Assembly (NCBI GenBank): GCA_050247075.1
Contig: JBFWUW010000139.1
Coordinates: forward strand, 1 to 7,391
Reading direction: 5' to 3'
Source: JBFWUW01 sp050247075
Lineage (GTDB): Bacteria; Planctomycetota; Planctomycetia; Pirellulales; JBFWUW01
Length of the DNA stretch: 7,391 nt
Translations under genes and position numbers: made by a program
The notes under the pieces: model-generated
What the model was told of the DNA's origin: nothing
What the model saw: the letters and a program-made list of their open reading frames with translations, nothing else
The model's database searches: none
Shown: one piece after another, positions 1 through 6,334 of the stretch
Layout of the letters: the number at the start of each line of letters is the position of its first letter
How positions within the stretch are numbered: the stretch's first letter is position 1

Positions 1-185
1 TGCTCATGAAAGGTATGTGTGGCCAGGGCAATTTGTTTAAGGTTGTTGGCGCATTGAGACCTACGGGCCGATTCGCGAGCCTTTTGCACGGCGGGCATGA
101 GCATGCCGACAAGCATGGCGATAATGACAATCACGACTAGCATTTCCACCAAGGTAAATGCGGAACGACGATTCCCGCGAGACAT
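1..185 (-). CDS. Prepilin-type N-terminal domain protein, DUF1559-like (partial, 3' end outside window)
   Basis: The minus strand encodes a protein starting MSRGNRRSAFTLVEMLVVIV, followed by a hydrophobic stretch (IIAMLVGMLMPAVQ) and then KARESARRSQCANNLKQIA. The FTLVEML motif near residues 10-16 is the type IV prepilin/pseudopilin cleavage and methylation site. The basic residues before it and the ~20-residue hydrophobic helix after it fit a class III signal. The run ARESARRSQCANNLKQIALA, ending in TH, is typical of the large planctomycete DUF1559 family, exported pseudopilin-like proteins of unknown role that are usually about 300 residues long. Only 61 codons are visible. The ATG at 185 is chosen because GGGAGG (minus strand, 191-196) lies 5 nt upstream. 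A strong promoter lies at 314-341. The family call is recognition from the N-terminus only; the C-terminal H-X9-DG region is not in the window. Confidence 0.88.
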   Translation of the reverse strand, partial: MSRGNRRSAFTLVEMLVVIVIIAMLVGMLMPAVQKARESARRSQCANNLKQIALATHTFHE

Positions 186-289
186 GAAAACCTCCCAATT
201 AAGAAGAACAGCCAAATCGTGGCAGCGAAGCAATCGTCGCTGAACCACCGTTTTCGATCTTGGCTGGCTTGGGAGCTGGCTACAGATAC

Positions 290-304
290 TGAGAATCAAT
301 CTCA
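290..304. promoter_or_regulatory. Near-palindromic operator-like site, Fur-box-like
   Basis: TGAGAATCAATCTCA has arms TGAGA/TCTCA that are perfect inverted repeats around a 5-nt centre. It begins about 10 bp downstream of the -10 element at 314-319, so a bound protein would cover the predicted transcription start or the first transcribed bases. It differs at 3 of the 14 defined positions from the 7-1-7 Fur consensus TGATAATNATTATCA. The palindrome and its position are seen; the Fur assignment is a guess, and another repressor or chance is possible. Confidence 0.35.
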
Positions 305-313
305 ATTGGACTG

Positions 314-341
314 ATTGTACGGAAGCGTTGGAGGCTGTCAA
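314..341 (-). promoter_or_regulatory. Sigma70-type promoter of the prepilin-like gene
   Basis: Read on the minus strand there is a perfect -35 TTGACA (336-341), a 16-bp spacer, and TACAAT (314-319), one base from the consensus -10. The predicted start near 307 leaves an untranslated leader of about 120 nt before the ATG at 185. No other near-consensus pair was seen in this spacer, and the orientation fits the prepilin-like gene. Confidence 0.7.
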
Positions 342-499
342 GCAAAAAATAACACCCTTTCAAGCAGAATATGCCGCCGCGAAATTGTCGCGAATCATCC
401 GCACCCGCAGGCAGCCAACGAAACCAGTTGGCTAAAAGTTGTCAATAATCAGCTTCTTGAGAAGGGCTGAATGGTGACAGCTACTGGCCTTTCATTCCT

Positions 500-1189
500 T
501 TATTCCTTTCCCCACTCGGCCGGCAATGGTGCAACCACCGTCACCTCCTCCCGGCTGACGGGATGGACAAAGCTCAGGCTGCGGCCGTGCAGGGCGATGG
601 CTCGCTGCCGCTCCTCGGCATGTTGCGGGCCGAAGGGAACCGTGCATCCGTAAAAGGCGTCTCCCAGCACCGGCCAACCGCGGGCAGCCGCCTGCACTCG
701 TATCTGATGCGTGCGGCCTGTTTCCAGTTCGATCTCTAACCGGGAACCGTGCGGCGTGTGGCCCACGGTGCGGTAGTGCAGGATGGCCGGCCGGCCGTCG
801 GGGTCGCCGGATTCCACCAGTTCCGCACGCGGGTGGCCGTAGACTTTTTTGATGTAGTCGGTCCAGGTGCCAGCTTCGGGCGTGACAAGTCCAGCTACTA
901 AGGCCCAGTAGGTTTTCTTGACGGTCCGCCGCTCGAACTGTTCGGAAATCTTGCGGGCCGCCCGCACATGGCGCGTAAACATCAGCACGCCCGACGCCGG
1001 CCGGTCGAGGCGATGCGGCACGCCCAGATAGACGTTGTCGGTCGGCGGTTTTCCCTCGCGCTCGCGCAGCCACGCTTTCACACGGACTTCCATGCTATCG
1101 AATTGCGGCGGGGCCTGGGTCGCCACGCCGGGGGCCTTATTGAAGGCAAAGCAGGGACCGACATCGTAAAGCAGCTCAAGTTGCGGCAT
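500..1189 (-). CDS. RluA-family RNA pseudouridine synthase
   Basis: This enzyme converts a uridine in RNA (rRNA or tRNA; the target cannot be told from sequence) to pseudouridine, in the cytoplasm. The RluA signature HRLDRPASG is present, with the catalytic Asp at residue 62 counting from the start used here. Upstream is CFAFNKAPGVATQAP, corresponding to the family's VVNKPAG-type strand; downstream are KKTYWALVAG, the LEIELETGRTHQIRVQ motif and a PVLGDAFYG segment. There is no N-terminal S4 domain, so at 229 residues it is a compact RluA/YqcB-like form. The frame stays open back to a GTG at 1258, with other ATGs at 1231 and 1219. I chose the ATG at 1189 because the family homology begins immediately after it (MPQLELLYD); its Shine-Dalgarno is poor (GGAA directly upstream), so the start is uncertain. 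A promoter candidate lies in the REP-like repeat at 1276-1304. Confidence 0.88.
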   Translation of the reverse strand: MPQLELLYDVGPCFAFNKAPGVATQAPPQFDSMEVRVKAWLREREGKPPTDNVYLGVPHRLDRPASGVLMFTRHVRAARKISEQFERRTVKKTYWALVAGLVTPEAGTWTDYIKKVYGHPRAELVESGDPDGRPAILHYRTVGHTPHGSRLEIELETGRTHQIRVQAAARGWPVLGDAFYGCTVPFGPQHAEERQRAIALHGRSLSFVHPVSREEVTVVAPLPAEWGKE

Positions 1190-1275
1190 TTCCAGCTCTC
1201 GTGAACGAACGGCGGCCATAGCCAAGTCCATCGTACCGTGAGATGCACACCGCAACACCCACCGCGCACGGCCTG

Positions 1276-1304
1276 TTTATAGGGGTCGTCTCCGACGGCG
1301 ACAA
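1276..1304 (-). promoter_or_regulatory. Candidate promoter of the pseudouridine synthase gene, inside REP-like repeat 1
   Basis: On the minus strand TTGTCG (1299-1304) and TATAAA (1276-1281) are separated by 17 bp. The -10 matches 5 of 6 consensus bases and the -35 matches 4 of 6. A start near 1269 would give a leader of about 80 nt to the ATG at 1189. The element coincides almost exactly with a repeated sequence, so the match could be a by-product of the repeat; this is a prediction only. Confidence 0.35.
1277..1304 (+). repeat. REP-like hairpin repeat, copy 1
   Basis: This 28-bp unit matches the copy at 1372-1399 at 25 of 28 positions. Its core CGTCTCCGACG folds into a short stem (1287-1290 with 1294-1297) around TCC. 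The 5' foot reads ATAGGGG, where copy 2 has GTAGGAG. A GTAG-type foot followed by an imperfect palindrome is the layout of bacterial REP elements mobilised by RAYT (TnpA-REP) enzymes. No RAYT gene is in the window. Confidence 0.6.
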
Positions 1305-1371
1305 TCCGCTCTTTGCTGTTTGGTTCGGCATCGAGTAGCCTGAAGCGAAGGCCCAACGCTGCCTTGCTTGC

Positions 1372-1399
1372 TTGTAGGAGCCGTCTCCGACGGCGACAA
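1372..1399 (+). repeat. REP-like hairpin repeat, copy 2
   Basis: This is the better-formed copy. It has a GTAGGAG foot (1374-1380), then a perfect 5-bp stem CCGTC (1381-1385) and GACGG (1389-1393) around a TCC loop, then CGACAA. It has the same orientation as copy 1 and starts 95 bp further on. Its right part CGGCGACA (1391-1398) can also pair with TGTCGCCG (1412-1419) across a 13-nt loop, which would form an alternative hairpin just before the ABC gene. Read on the minus strand it again shows TTGTCG, 17 bp, then TACAAG, so the promoter-like spacing is shared with copy 1. Confidence 0.65.
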
Positions 1400-1443
1400 G
1401 CTTGAAAGAAGTGTCGCCGGCCGTTGGCCATCGCGGAGTTGCC

Positions 1444-2196
1444 ATGATTGAAGTGCATAATCTGCGAAAATGCTTTCCGCTGTCGGACGGCAGTGAATTG
1501 ACAGCCGTCGATGGCGTGTCGTTTCGCGTGCCGCGGGGCGAGGTTTTTGGGCTGTTGGGACCAAACGGGGCCGGAAAGACGACCACCTTGCGGATGCTGT
1601 TGGGGCTGCTTAGCCCCACGACGGGCTACTCGGCTATTTCCGGCTACCGTTCGGACGAATTTCCCGACGAGGTCAAGCGCCGGGTGGGATTTGTTTCGTC
1701 CAATGCCGGCGTTTACCCTTGGCTGTCGGCTCGCGAGACGTTGTTATTTTTCGCCGATCTGTACGGCATGCCCCCCGACCTGGCCCGCCAGCGGACTTTG
1801 CAACTGGGAAGGCTATTCGAGATTGAGGAACTGCTCGACCGCCGCTGCGTAACCATGAGCACCGGCCAGAAGCAGCGGTTAAACCTGGCCCGGGCGCTCA
1901 TTCACGACCCCCCCGTTGTGCTGCTCGACGAGCCAACCCTTGGCCTGGATGTGCTGGGCAGTCAGATTGTCATGGAGTACATGGCGCTGGTCCGCGGTGA
2001 AGGCAAAGCGGTCATCATCACCACGCATCGCCTCGACGAAGCTGAACGGCAATGCGACCGTTTCGGCCTGCTGCACCAAGGGCGAATCGTCTGCGAGGGT
2101 ACGCTGGAGGAACTTCGCCAACAAACCGGCTGCCATACCTTGGTGGAAATGTTCCTCAAGCTATCGCACGTCGGCCCAGCCCTGGCCAGTCCGTAA
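1444..2196 (+). CDS. ABC transporter ATP-binding protein, NatA/CcmA type
   Basis: This is the cytoplasmic ATPase subunit of an ABC-2 type exporter; the substrate is unknown, and NatA is only the nearest well-known relative (Na+ efflux). The 250-residue chain has Walker A GPNGAGKTT (39-47), a NatA-style signature MSTGQKQR (138-145) in place of LSGGQ, Walker B VVLLDEP (158-164), D-loop GLD (167-169) and the switch histidine in ITTHRLDEA (H195). The Q-loop region reads VGFVSSNAGVYPWL, so the usual glutamine is replaced; NatA-like members vary here. The ATG at 1444 has GGAG (1435-1438) 5 nt upstream and begins exactly at the family start MIEVHNLRK; an upstream TTG at 1402 would only add a tail lying in the repeat-linked hairpin. 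There is no membrane-subunit gene downstream: a terminator follows 7 nt after the stop, so this is an orphan ATPase or half of a split operon. Confidence 0.93.
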   Translation: MIEVHNLRKCFPLSDGSELTAVDGVSFRVPRGEVFGLLGPNGAGKTTTLRMLLGLLSPTTGYSAISGYRSDEFPDEVKRRVGFVSSNAGVYPWLSARETLLFFADLYGMPPDLARQRTLQLGRLFEIEELLDRRCVTMSTGQKQRLNLARALIHDPPVVLLDEPTLGLDVLGSQIVMEYMALVRGEGKAVIITTHRLDEAERQCDRFGLLHQGRIVCEGTLEELRQQTGCHTLVEMFLKLSHVGPALASP

Positions 2197-2201
2197 GATT
2201 A

Positions 2202-2239
2202 GGCCAGTGGCTTACACCTTATCCACTGGTCCAGTTTTT
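2202..2239 (+). terminator. Intrinsic terminator of the ABC ATPase gene
   Basis: CCAGTGG (2204-2210) and CCACTGG (2223-2229) form a perfect 7-bp stem. It can be extended to 9 bp by G-U and G-C pairs (2202-2203 with 2230-2231), around a 12-nt loop. A T5 run follows at 2235-2239. It lies 7 nt after the ABC stop codon. The U tract is short and set back 3-5 nt from the stem, so efficiency may be modest. Confidence 0.6.
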
Positions 2240-2271
2240 GGGGTCCACTTCAGCCGTCGGAAGCGCACGAC

Positions 2272-2299
2272 TTTGGCAATAGGTTGTTCGTCGTACAAT
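2272..2299 (+). promoter_or_regulatory. Candidate promoter of the kinase gene
   Basis: TACAAT (2294-2299) is one base from the consensus -10. A weak -35, TTTGGC at 2272-2277 (16-bp spacer) or TTGGCA at 2273-2278 (15-bp spacer), precedes it. It lies downstream of the terminator and about 90 nt before the kinase start, which fits separate transcription of the kinase gene. Prediction by eye only. Confidence 0.4.
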
Positions 2300-2390
2300 T
2301 TGCTTACACTTCCTTCTGGTGGTATGGTAGTCCCTGACGGTGACTCGGCCGATTGGCTCTTGAGGTTCGCAAACGACATAGGTGTCGTGG

Positions 2391-5300
2391 ATGATTTCCT
2401 TCGCATGTCCTGCGTGCCAAAAAAAGCTCAGCGTCAAGCCTGAGCTGGCCGGCAAGAAGGGCAAGTGCCCACAGTGTCGCAATGCCATCGTCGTGCCGGG
2501 CGCGACGGCCGTTGTCCATGCGCGACAAGGGCGTGATACGCAGACGAGCCAACCAGAGGCAGGCCCCGCTTCCCATTCCGCCTTCGATCAAACGCTCGAC
2601 CTTCAGGCCAGCGATACCTCGCACGAAGGTCGATCCTTCTCTTCGCCCGCGAGAGTTACTCCGGCTGCACCCGCACCGCCCGATCCGGCATTGGCAGTGA
2701 CCGTGGCCAGCGCACTTGGCCAGCTAGGCGTCTACAAACTGCTCAAGGTTTTGGGCCAAGGCGGCATGGGCAAGGTCTACCAGGCCCAGCACACCATGTT
2801 GGAAAAACTGGTCGCGCTGAAGGTATTGGCCGCTGGCAAGCTGGACGATAGCGCCGCCGTGGCGCGGTTCGAGCGTGAGATGAAAGCAGTCGGGCGGCTC
2901 GACCACCCCCACATTGTGCGTGCGCTCGATGCGGGTTCGGTCGATGGCACTTACTTTCTGGTGATGGAATACGTCGAAGGACGCGATCTGTCCGACGTGG
3001 TCAAAACGCTAGGTCCGCTACCGATTGCCGACGCTTGTGAACTGGTGCGGCAGGCGGCTATCGGTCTGCAAGAGGCGCACGAGCATGGCATGGTCCACCG
3101 CGACATCAAGCCGTCGAACCTGATGCTCACCAAGTCGCAACGCAAACGCACGCCGCCGGTACTCAAGGTTCTCGACCTCGGCCTGGCCCTGCTGACCGAA
3201 GCCCACACGCCCGACGGCCACGGGTTGACCAGCACCGGGCAGGTGATGGGGACGATCGACTACATGGCTCCAGAGCAAGGGGGCGATAGCCACCAGGTCG
3301 ATATCCGGGCCGACATTTATTCGCTGGGGGCCACGCTGTTCAAGCTGCTGGCCGCTAAGGCACCGTATGAAGGGGGCAAGTACGACACGCCGGTCAAGAA
3401 GCTGATGGCTCTGGCCATGACCCCCACGCCCGACATTCGCGAGCAGCGGCCCGACCTGCCGGAGGGGCTAGTGCAGATTGTGTTTGGCATGTTGGCCAAA
3501 AACCCCGATGAGCGGTTTTCCACGCCCGACCAGGTGGCCGAGGCACTCGCACCCTACTGTGGCGGCTGCAACTTGCAGGTGCTGCTGAAGAAATCGCTGG
3601 GCGAGCCGGTCACGGAAGAAGACCTGGGGCAAGCCTCTGGCACCGGCCGTGCTACCCACGAAGGAAGTTCAACGAAGATGTCCTCGGCGGGCAGCTATTC
3701 GGCCGAAACTGCCTTGCCAGCTTTCGATCCGTTGGCGGCCATCTCCAATGCTGCTATTGAGTCCTCGCAACTTGGCGCAGCAGCCAATTGGGCACCGTCG
3801 AAATCAAACAAGGACAAGAAACCAGCCAAGGGATTCCGTGGCGGCTGGAGCAAGCTTCCGCCGGCCGCGCGGATTGCCGCGTTGGCGGGTGGTGGGGCAA
3901 TCGCCCTGCTGCTGGGGATTATTCTGCTCTTGCCCGGCAAGAACGGCACGGTGCGGATTGAGACCAACGACCCGGCAATAGAAGTGCTGGTCACGGAGAA
4001 TGGCGCCACGATCCGCAAGGCCGACAAGGAAGAAATTCAGCTCACACCGGGCGACCGCACCTTCACCATCAAGCGCGGCGACCTGGAATTCGACACGACC
4101 AACTTCATGCTCAAGAAGGGCGAAGTTGTCACGCTGAAGATTGAATTATTGCCGGACAAAATGCAGGCCACGCTGAACGGCGATCCGCTGGGAAACGTGC
4201 AGCGTAGCGCTCCACCCGCGGCAGTTGTCACGGACGACATCGAGCCGTCCCCAGCCGACTGGAAATCCGTATTCGATGGTCGCACGTTCGCGGGCTGGCG
4301 CGGCGTTGCCGGTGACGCGATTCCGCCCGACTGGAAGGTCGAAGAGGAGAGCATCGTCGCGCCGGGGAGCAAAACCACCATCGCCACGGTCGATACGTAC
4401 GATAGCTTTGAGCTGGAACTCGATTGGAAAGTAGCCCCAGGTGCCAATGGGGGCGTGTTCTATACCTGGGGCGGGGCAACCAAGCCGTCGACGACGGATG
4501 GGTTGTTGATCGCATCTCCCGAATATCAGATCGTCGATAACCAGGGCCATCCCAACGGCAATCGGCCCGAGACGTCCGCCGGGTCGGTCTTTTCGCTGTA
4601 CGCCCCCAGTGAGGACGCGACGAAGCCCGCGGGCGAATGGAATCAGGCCCGAATTGTCGTTTGCGGCGCGGAGGTAGAACATTGGCTCAACGGCAAGCGA
4701 ATTGTCTCCTACACGTTGGGCAGCGAAGACTGGAAACAGCGTGCCGCCAAGCAACCGCAGTTCGCGAATAATCCCCAATACGGTGCCGTGGGCCCTGGCC
4801 GGATCGTCTTGCAAAGCAACACGGGCCAGGTGTGGTACCGCAACATCCGATTGCGGCTGCAGGCTGGTTCCGGCAGATCGCCGGCCGAATCAGCAGGCAG
4901 CAATTGGCATGGTTGGCCCGCCGATGCCCCCGCGCCGGCAATTGCGCCGTTCGACGCCGGGCAGGCGAAGAAGCATCAAGAGGAGTGGGCTGCACACCTC
5001 GGCGTGCCGGTGGAGTACACCAACTCCATCGGCATGAAGTTCGTCCTCATTCCGCCGGGTGAGTTCGCGATGGGGAGCACGCCCGAGGCGATGGAAACGA
5101 TACTCAAGATCATCAACAATCAGCAGCAATGGCTGGAGTTCTCAAAGAGCGAATTGCCCCAACACATAGTCGCGCTAACCCAGCCGCTTTATTTGGGCGT
5201 CCACGAGGTGACGCAGGCTGAGTTTGAGAGAATCATGGGGCAGAATCCGTCCCACTTTGCGCCGCAGGGGGCGGGCCATGTCGCCGTTGTCGGACTGGAC

Positions 5301-6101
5301 ACAACGAACCACCCCGTGGAAATGGTGAGTTGGAACGACGCGGCCGAGTTTTGCGCCAAGCTCAGCGTGCAAGAGAAACGCAAGCCGTACTATTTTCGCA
5401 ACGGCGAGACAGTGACGACCCTGGATGGGAATGGATATCGTTTGCCATCTGAGGCCGAGTGGGAGTTTTCCTGCCGTGGTGGAACCACCACGCGGTACTG
5501 GATCGACGATCAGGACGAGGCATTGCTGCTGGCCGGTTGGACCGGCGCAAGCAGCGGTGCCCGGACGCATCCTGTCGGCGAGTTGAAGGCCAATCCGCTC
5601 GGACTCTTCGACGTTCACGGCAATGTTTGGGAATGGGTCCAGGACGCCTGGAGTCCAACGTTCTACGAGCAATTTGAAAAACAGCCCGCCATCGATCCCG
5701 CATGCGGATTCTCGAATCGCAACTCCCGCGTACTGCGCGGTGGCGATTGGTTCTTTGGTGGGCCCTTCGGCCATTCGTCGCGGCGTTTCGCGGCCTTGCC
5801 CAGCATCCGCTTCAACCGCTACGGTTTTCGCGTGGCGCTGTCGGTCGATGCGGTGAAAGCGGCCAGCGCTCCGTCGCTGTCCGAGCAATGGCCTTCGTCT
5901 CTCGATAGCCAGGCACGCGACTGCCAGGCATCCTCGGAAATCTCCTGCACGATCGGTCGCTTTGGACTGGCGGGCATCCAGTCATTGGGTAGGGGGTCGA
6001 GCAGGAAATCAATCCGCGTGATGGTTGAAGTAGGATACGTCACGACCGATTCAGGTCCGACGATGACGACATTGGGACGTTCAAAGAAACGAGCGTCTTG
6101 A
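2391..6101 (+). CDS. Giant receptor-like Ser/Thr protein kinase with zinc ribbon, DUF1080 and FGE-sulfatase-like domains
   Basis: The 1236-residue chain has, in order: a zinc ribbon with Cys 6, 9, 26 and 29 (CPAC/CPQC); a linker; a Hanks-type kinase (about 115-390); a basic, Ala-rich linker; one transmembrane helix (about 493-516); a small PEGA-like beta region (about 517-590); a DUF1080 / 3-keto-disaccharide hydrolase-like domain (about 623-825); and an FGE-sulfatase-like domain (about 878-1148). The kinase looks active: GQGGMGKVY loop (122-130), Lys144, HRDIKPSN with Asp238 and Asn243, DLG in place of DFG (Asp262), then APEQ. One helix puts the kinase inside and the DUF1080/FGE domains outside the cytoplasmic membrane, as in a receptor. 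FGE motifs include YRLPSEAEWEF, HGNVWEW and RVLRGGDW, but the Cys pair of true formylglycine-generating enzymes is missing (SSRRFAA), so it is probably a binding domain. AGGTG lies 6 nt before the ATG at 2391; a GTG at 2382 is possible. The last ~80 residues look non-native and are antisense to another frame. Confidence 0.92.
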   Translation: MISFACPACQKKLSVKPELAGKKGKCPQCRNAIVVPGATAVVHARQGRDTQTSQPEAGPASHSAFDQTLDLQASDTSHEGRSFSSPARVTPAAPAPPDPALAVTVASALGQLGVYKLLKVLGQGGMGKVYQAQHTMLEKLVALKVLAAGKLDDSAAVARFEREMKAVGRLDHPHIVRALDAGSVDGTYFLVMEYVEGRDLSDVVKTLGPLPIADACELVRQAAIGLQEAHEHGMVHRDIKPSNLMLTKSQRKRTPPVLKVLDLGLALLTEAHTPDGHGLTSTGQVMGTIDYMAPEQGGDSHQVDIRADIYSLGATLFKLLAAKAPYEGGKYDTPVKKLMALAMTPTPDIREQRPDLPEGLVQIVFGMLAKNPDERFSTPDQVAEALAPYCGGCNLQVLLKKSLGEPVTEEDLGQASGTGRATHEGSSTKMSSAGSYSAETALPAFDPLAAISNAAIESSQLGAAANWAPSKSNKDKKPAKGFRGGWSKLPPAARIAALAGGGAIALLLGIILLLPGKNGTVRIETNDPAIEVLVTENGATIRKADKEEIQLTPGDRTFTIKRGDLEFDTTNFMLKKGEVVTLKIELLPDKMQATLNGDPLGNVQRSAPPAAVVTDDIEPSPADWKSVFDGRTFAGWRGVAGDAIPPDWKVEEESIVAPGSKTTIATVDTYDSFELELDWKVAPGANGGVFYTWGGATKPSTTDGLLIASPEYQIVDNQGHPNGNRPETSAGSVFSLYAPSEDATKPAGEWNQARIVVCGAEVEHWLNGKRIVSYTLGSEDWKQRAAKQPQFANNPQYGAVGPGRIVLQSNTGQVWYRNIRLRLQAGSGRSPAESAGSNWHGWPADAPAPAIAPFDAGQAKKHQEEWAAHLGVPVEYTNSIGMKFVLIPPGEFAMGSTPEAMETILKIINNQQQWLEFSKSELPQHIVALTQPLYLGVHEVTQAEFERIMGQNPSHFAPQGAGHVAVVGLDTTNHPVEMVSWNDAAEFCAKLSVQEKRKPYYFRNGETVTTLDGNGYRLPSEAEWEFSCRGGTTTRYWIDDQDEALLLAGWTGASSGARTHPVGELKANPLGLFDVHGNVWEWVQDAWSPTFYEQFEKQPAIDPACGFSNRNSRVLRGGDWFFGGPFGHSSRRFAALPSIRFNRYGFRVALSVDAVKAASAPSLSEQWPSSLDSQARDCQASSEISCTIGRFGLAGIQSLGRGSSRKSIRVMVEVGYVTTDSGPTMTTLGRSKKRAS

Positions 6102-6190
6102 ACCTGAGAGAATATCTCCGACATCGAATCCAGGCAATCGGGCACCATGCGATCGACATCGCCGCACAGCAAATGCACATTCAGTTCCAT
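5819..6190 (-). CDS. Hypothetical protein, possibly a gene remnant, overlapping the kinase 3' end
   Basis: I do not recognise this family. The 123-residue frame begins MELNVHLLCGDVDRMVPDC and contains a strand-like stretch (ARFFERPNVVIVGPESVV) and RIDFLLDPLPNDW. The first ~100 residues (about 5890-6190) alternate hydrophobic and charged residues like a folded alpha/beta protein, more convincingly than the kinase frame on the opposite strand. The last ~25 residues, antisense to the end of the FGE domain, look random. The ATG at 6190 has a weak GAGA 6 nt upstream; a TTG at 6208 with AGAGGA further upstream is the alternative. It could be a small intact gene convergent with the kinase, or the 5' fragment of a longer gene cut by a rearrangement near 5870-5890. 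No promoter is obvious. Confidence 0.45.
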   Translation of the reverse strand: MELNVHLLCGDVDRMVPDCLDSMSEIFSQVQDARFFERPNVVIVGPESVVTYPTSTITRIDFLLDPLPNDWMPASPKRPIVQEISEDAWQSRAWLSRDEGHCSDSDGALAAFTASTDSATRKP

Positions 6191-6281
6191 GACGTATCTC
6201 GCTTTCAATTGTGGCGATCCTCTATCTCGCCAGCACCTTCTGAAAAAACGATTCCCGATCAGCGTTAGTATTTATTAAAAA

Positions 6282-6334
6282 TGGCTCTCCCGTCACGCTA
6301 GTGGTGTCTAAGACACTCGCGGAAGGGAGAGCCA
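6282..6334 (+). promoter_or_regulatory. Leader stem-loop burying the transposase ribosome binding site
   Basis: TGGCTCTCCC (6282-6291) and GGGAGAGCCA (6325-6334) are perfect 10-bp inverted repeats. An inner hairpin GTGTC/GACAC (6304-6308 with 6312-6316) sits inside. The right arm contains the GGGAGA Shine-Dalgarno-like sequence and ends 3 nt before the ATG at 6338. In RNA read from outside the element, the stem would hide the ribosome binding site. Known insertion sequences such as IS10 and IS50 limit transposase translation in this way; applying it here is inference. Confidence 0.6.

Larger units (their letters stand above)
186..499. other. Intergenic region between the RluA-type gene and the prepilin-like gene
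   Basis: This 314-bp gap lies between two genes that both read leftwards. It holds the ribosome binding site (191-196), promoter (314-341) and putative operator (290-304) of the prepilin-like gene. The part nearest the pseudouridine synthase stop (about 345-499) shows no good intrinsic terminator. The best candidate, at 450-469, pairs well only as plus-strand RNA. I see no small gene here: the short plus-strand frame starting at 471 runs antisense through the end of the synthase gene and does not resemble a protein. Confidence 0.7.

Noticed and set aside
450..469. Hairpin near the end of the pseudouridine synthase gene as a terminator
   Set aside because: It pairs well only in plus-strand RNA through G-U pairs; in the minus-strand transcript these become C-A mismatches, and no adjacent U tract follows.
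492..1073. Second minus-strand frame overlapping the pseudouridine synthase
   Set aside because: It is a frame-shifted shadow; the frame ending at 500 holds the RluA motifs.
1277..1399. Two direct repeats as a CRISPR array
   Set aside because: There are only two units, the 67-bp gap is too long for a spacer, the units are hairpin-forming and REP-like, and no cas gene is nearby.
1402..1443. Upstream TTG start for the ABC ATPase
   Set aside because: It adds 14 residues unlike the family and lies in the repeat-linked hairpin; the ATG at 1444 has a proper ribosome binding site and matches the usual N-terminus.
1916..2443. Plus-strand frame bridging the ABC gene and the kinase gene, as a possible small permease
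   Set aside because: The translation has no membrane helices and is a shifted shadow of the ABC gene running through the terminator into the spacer.
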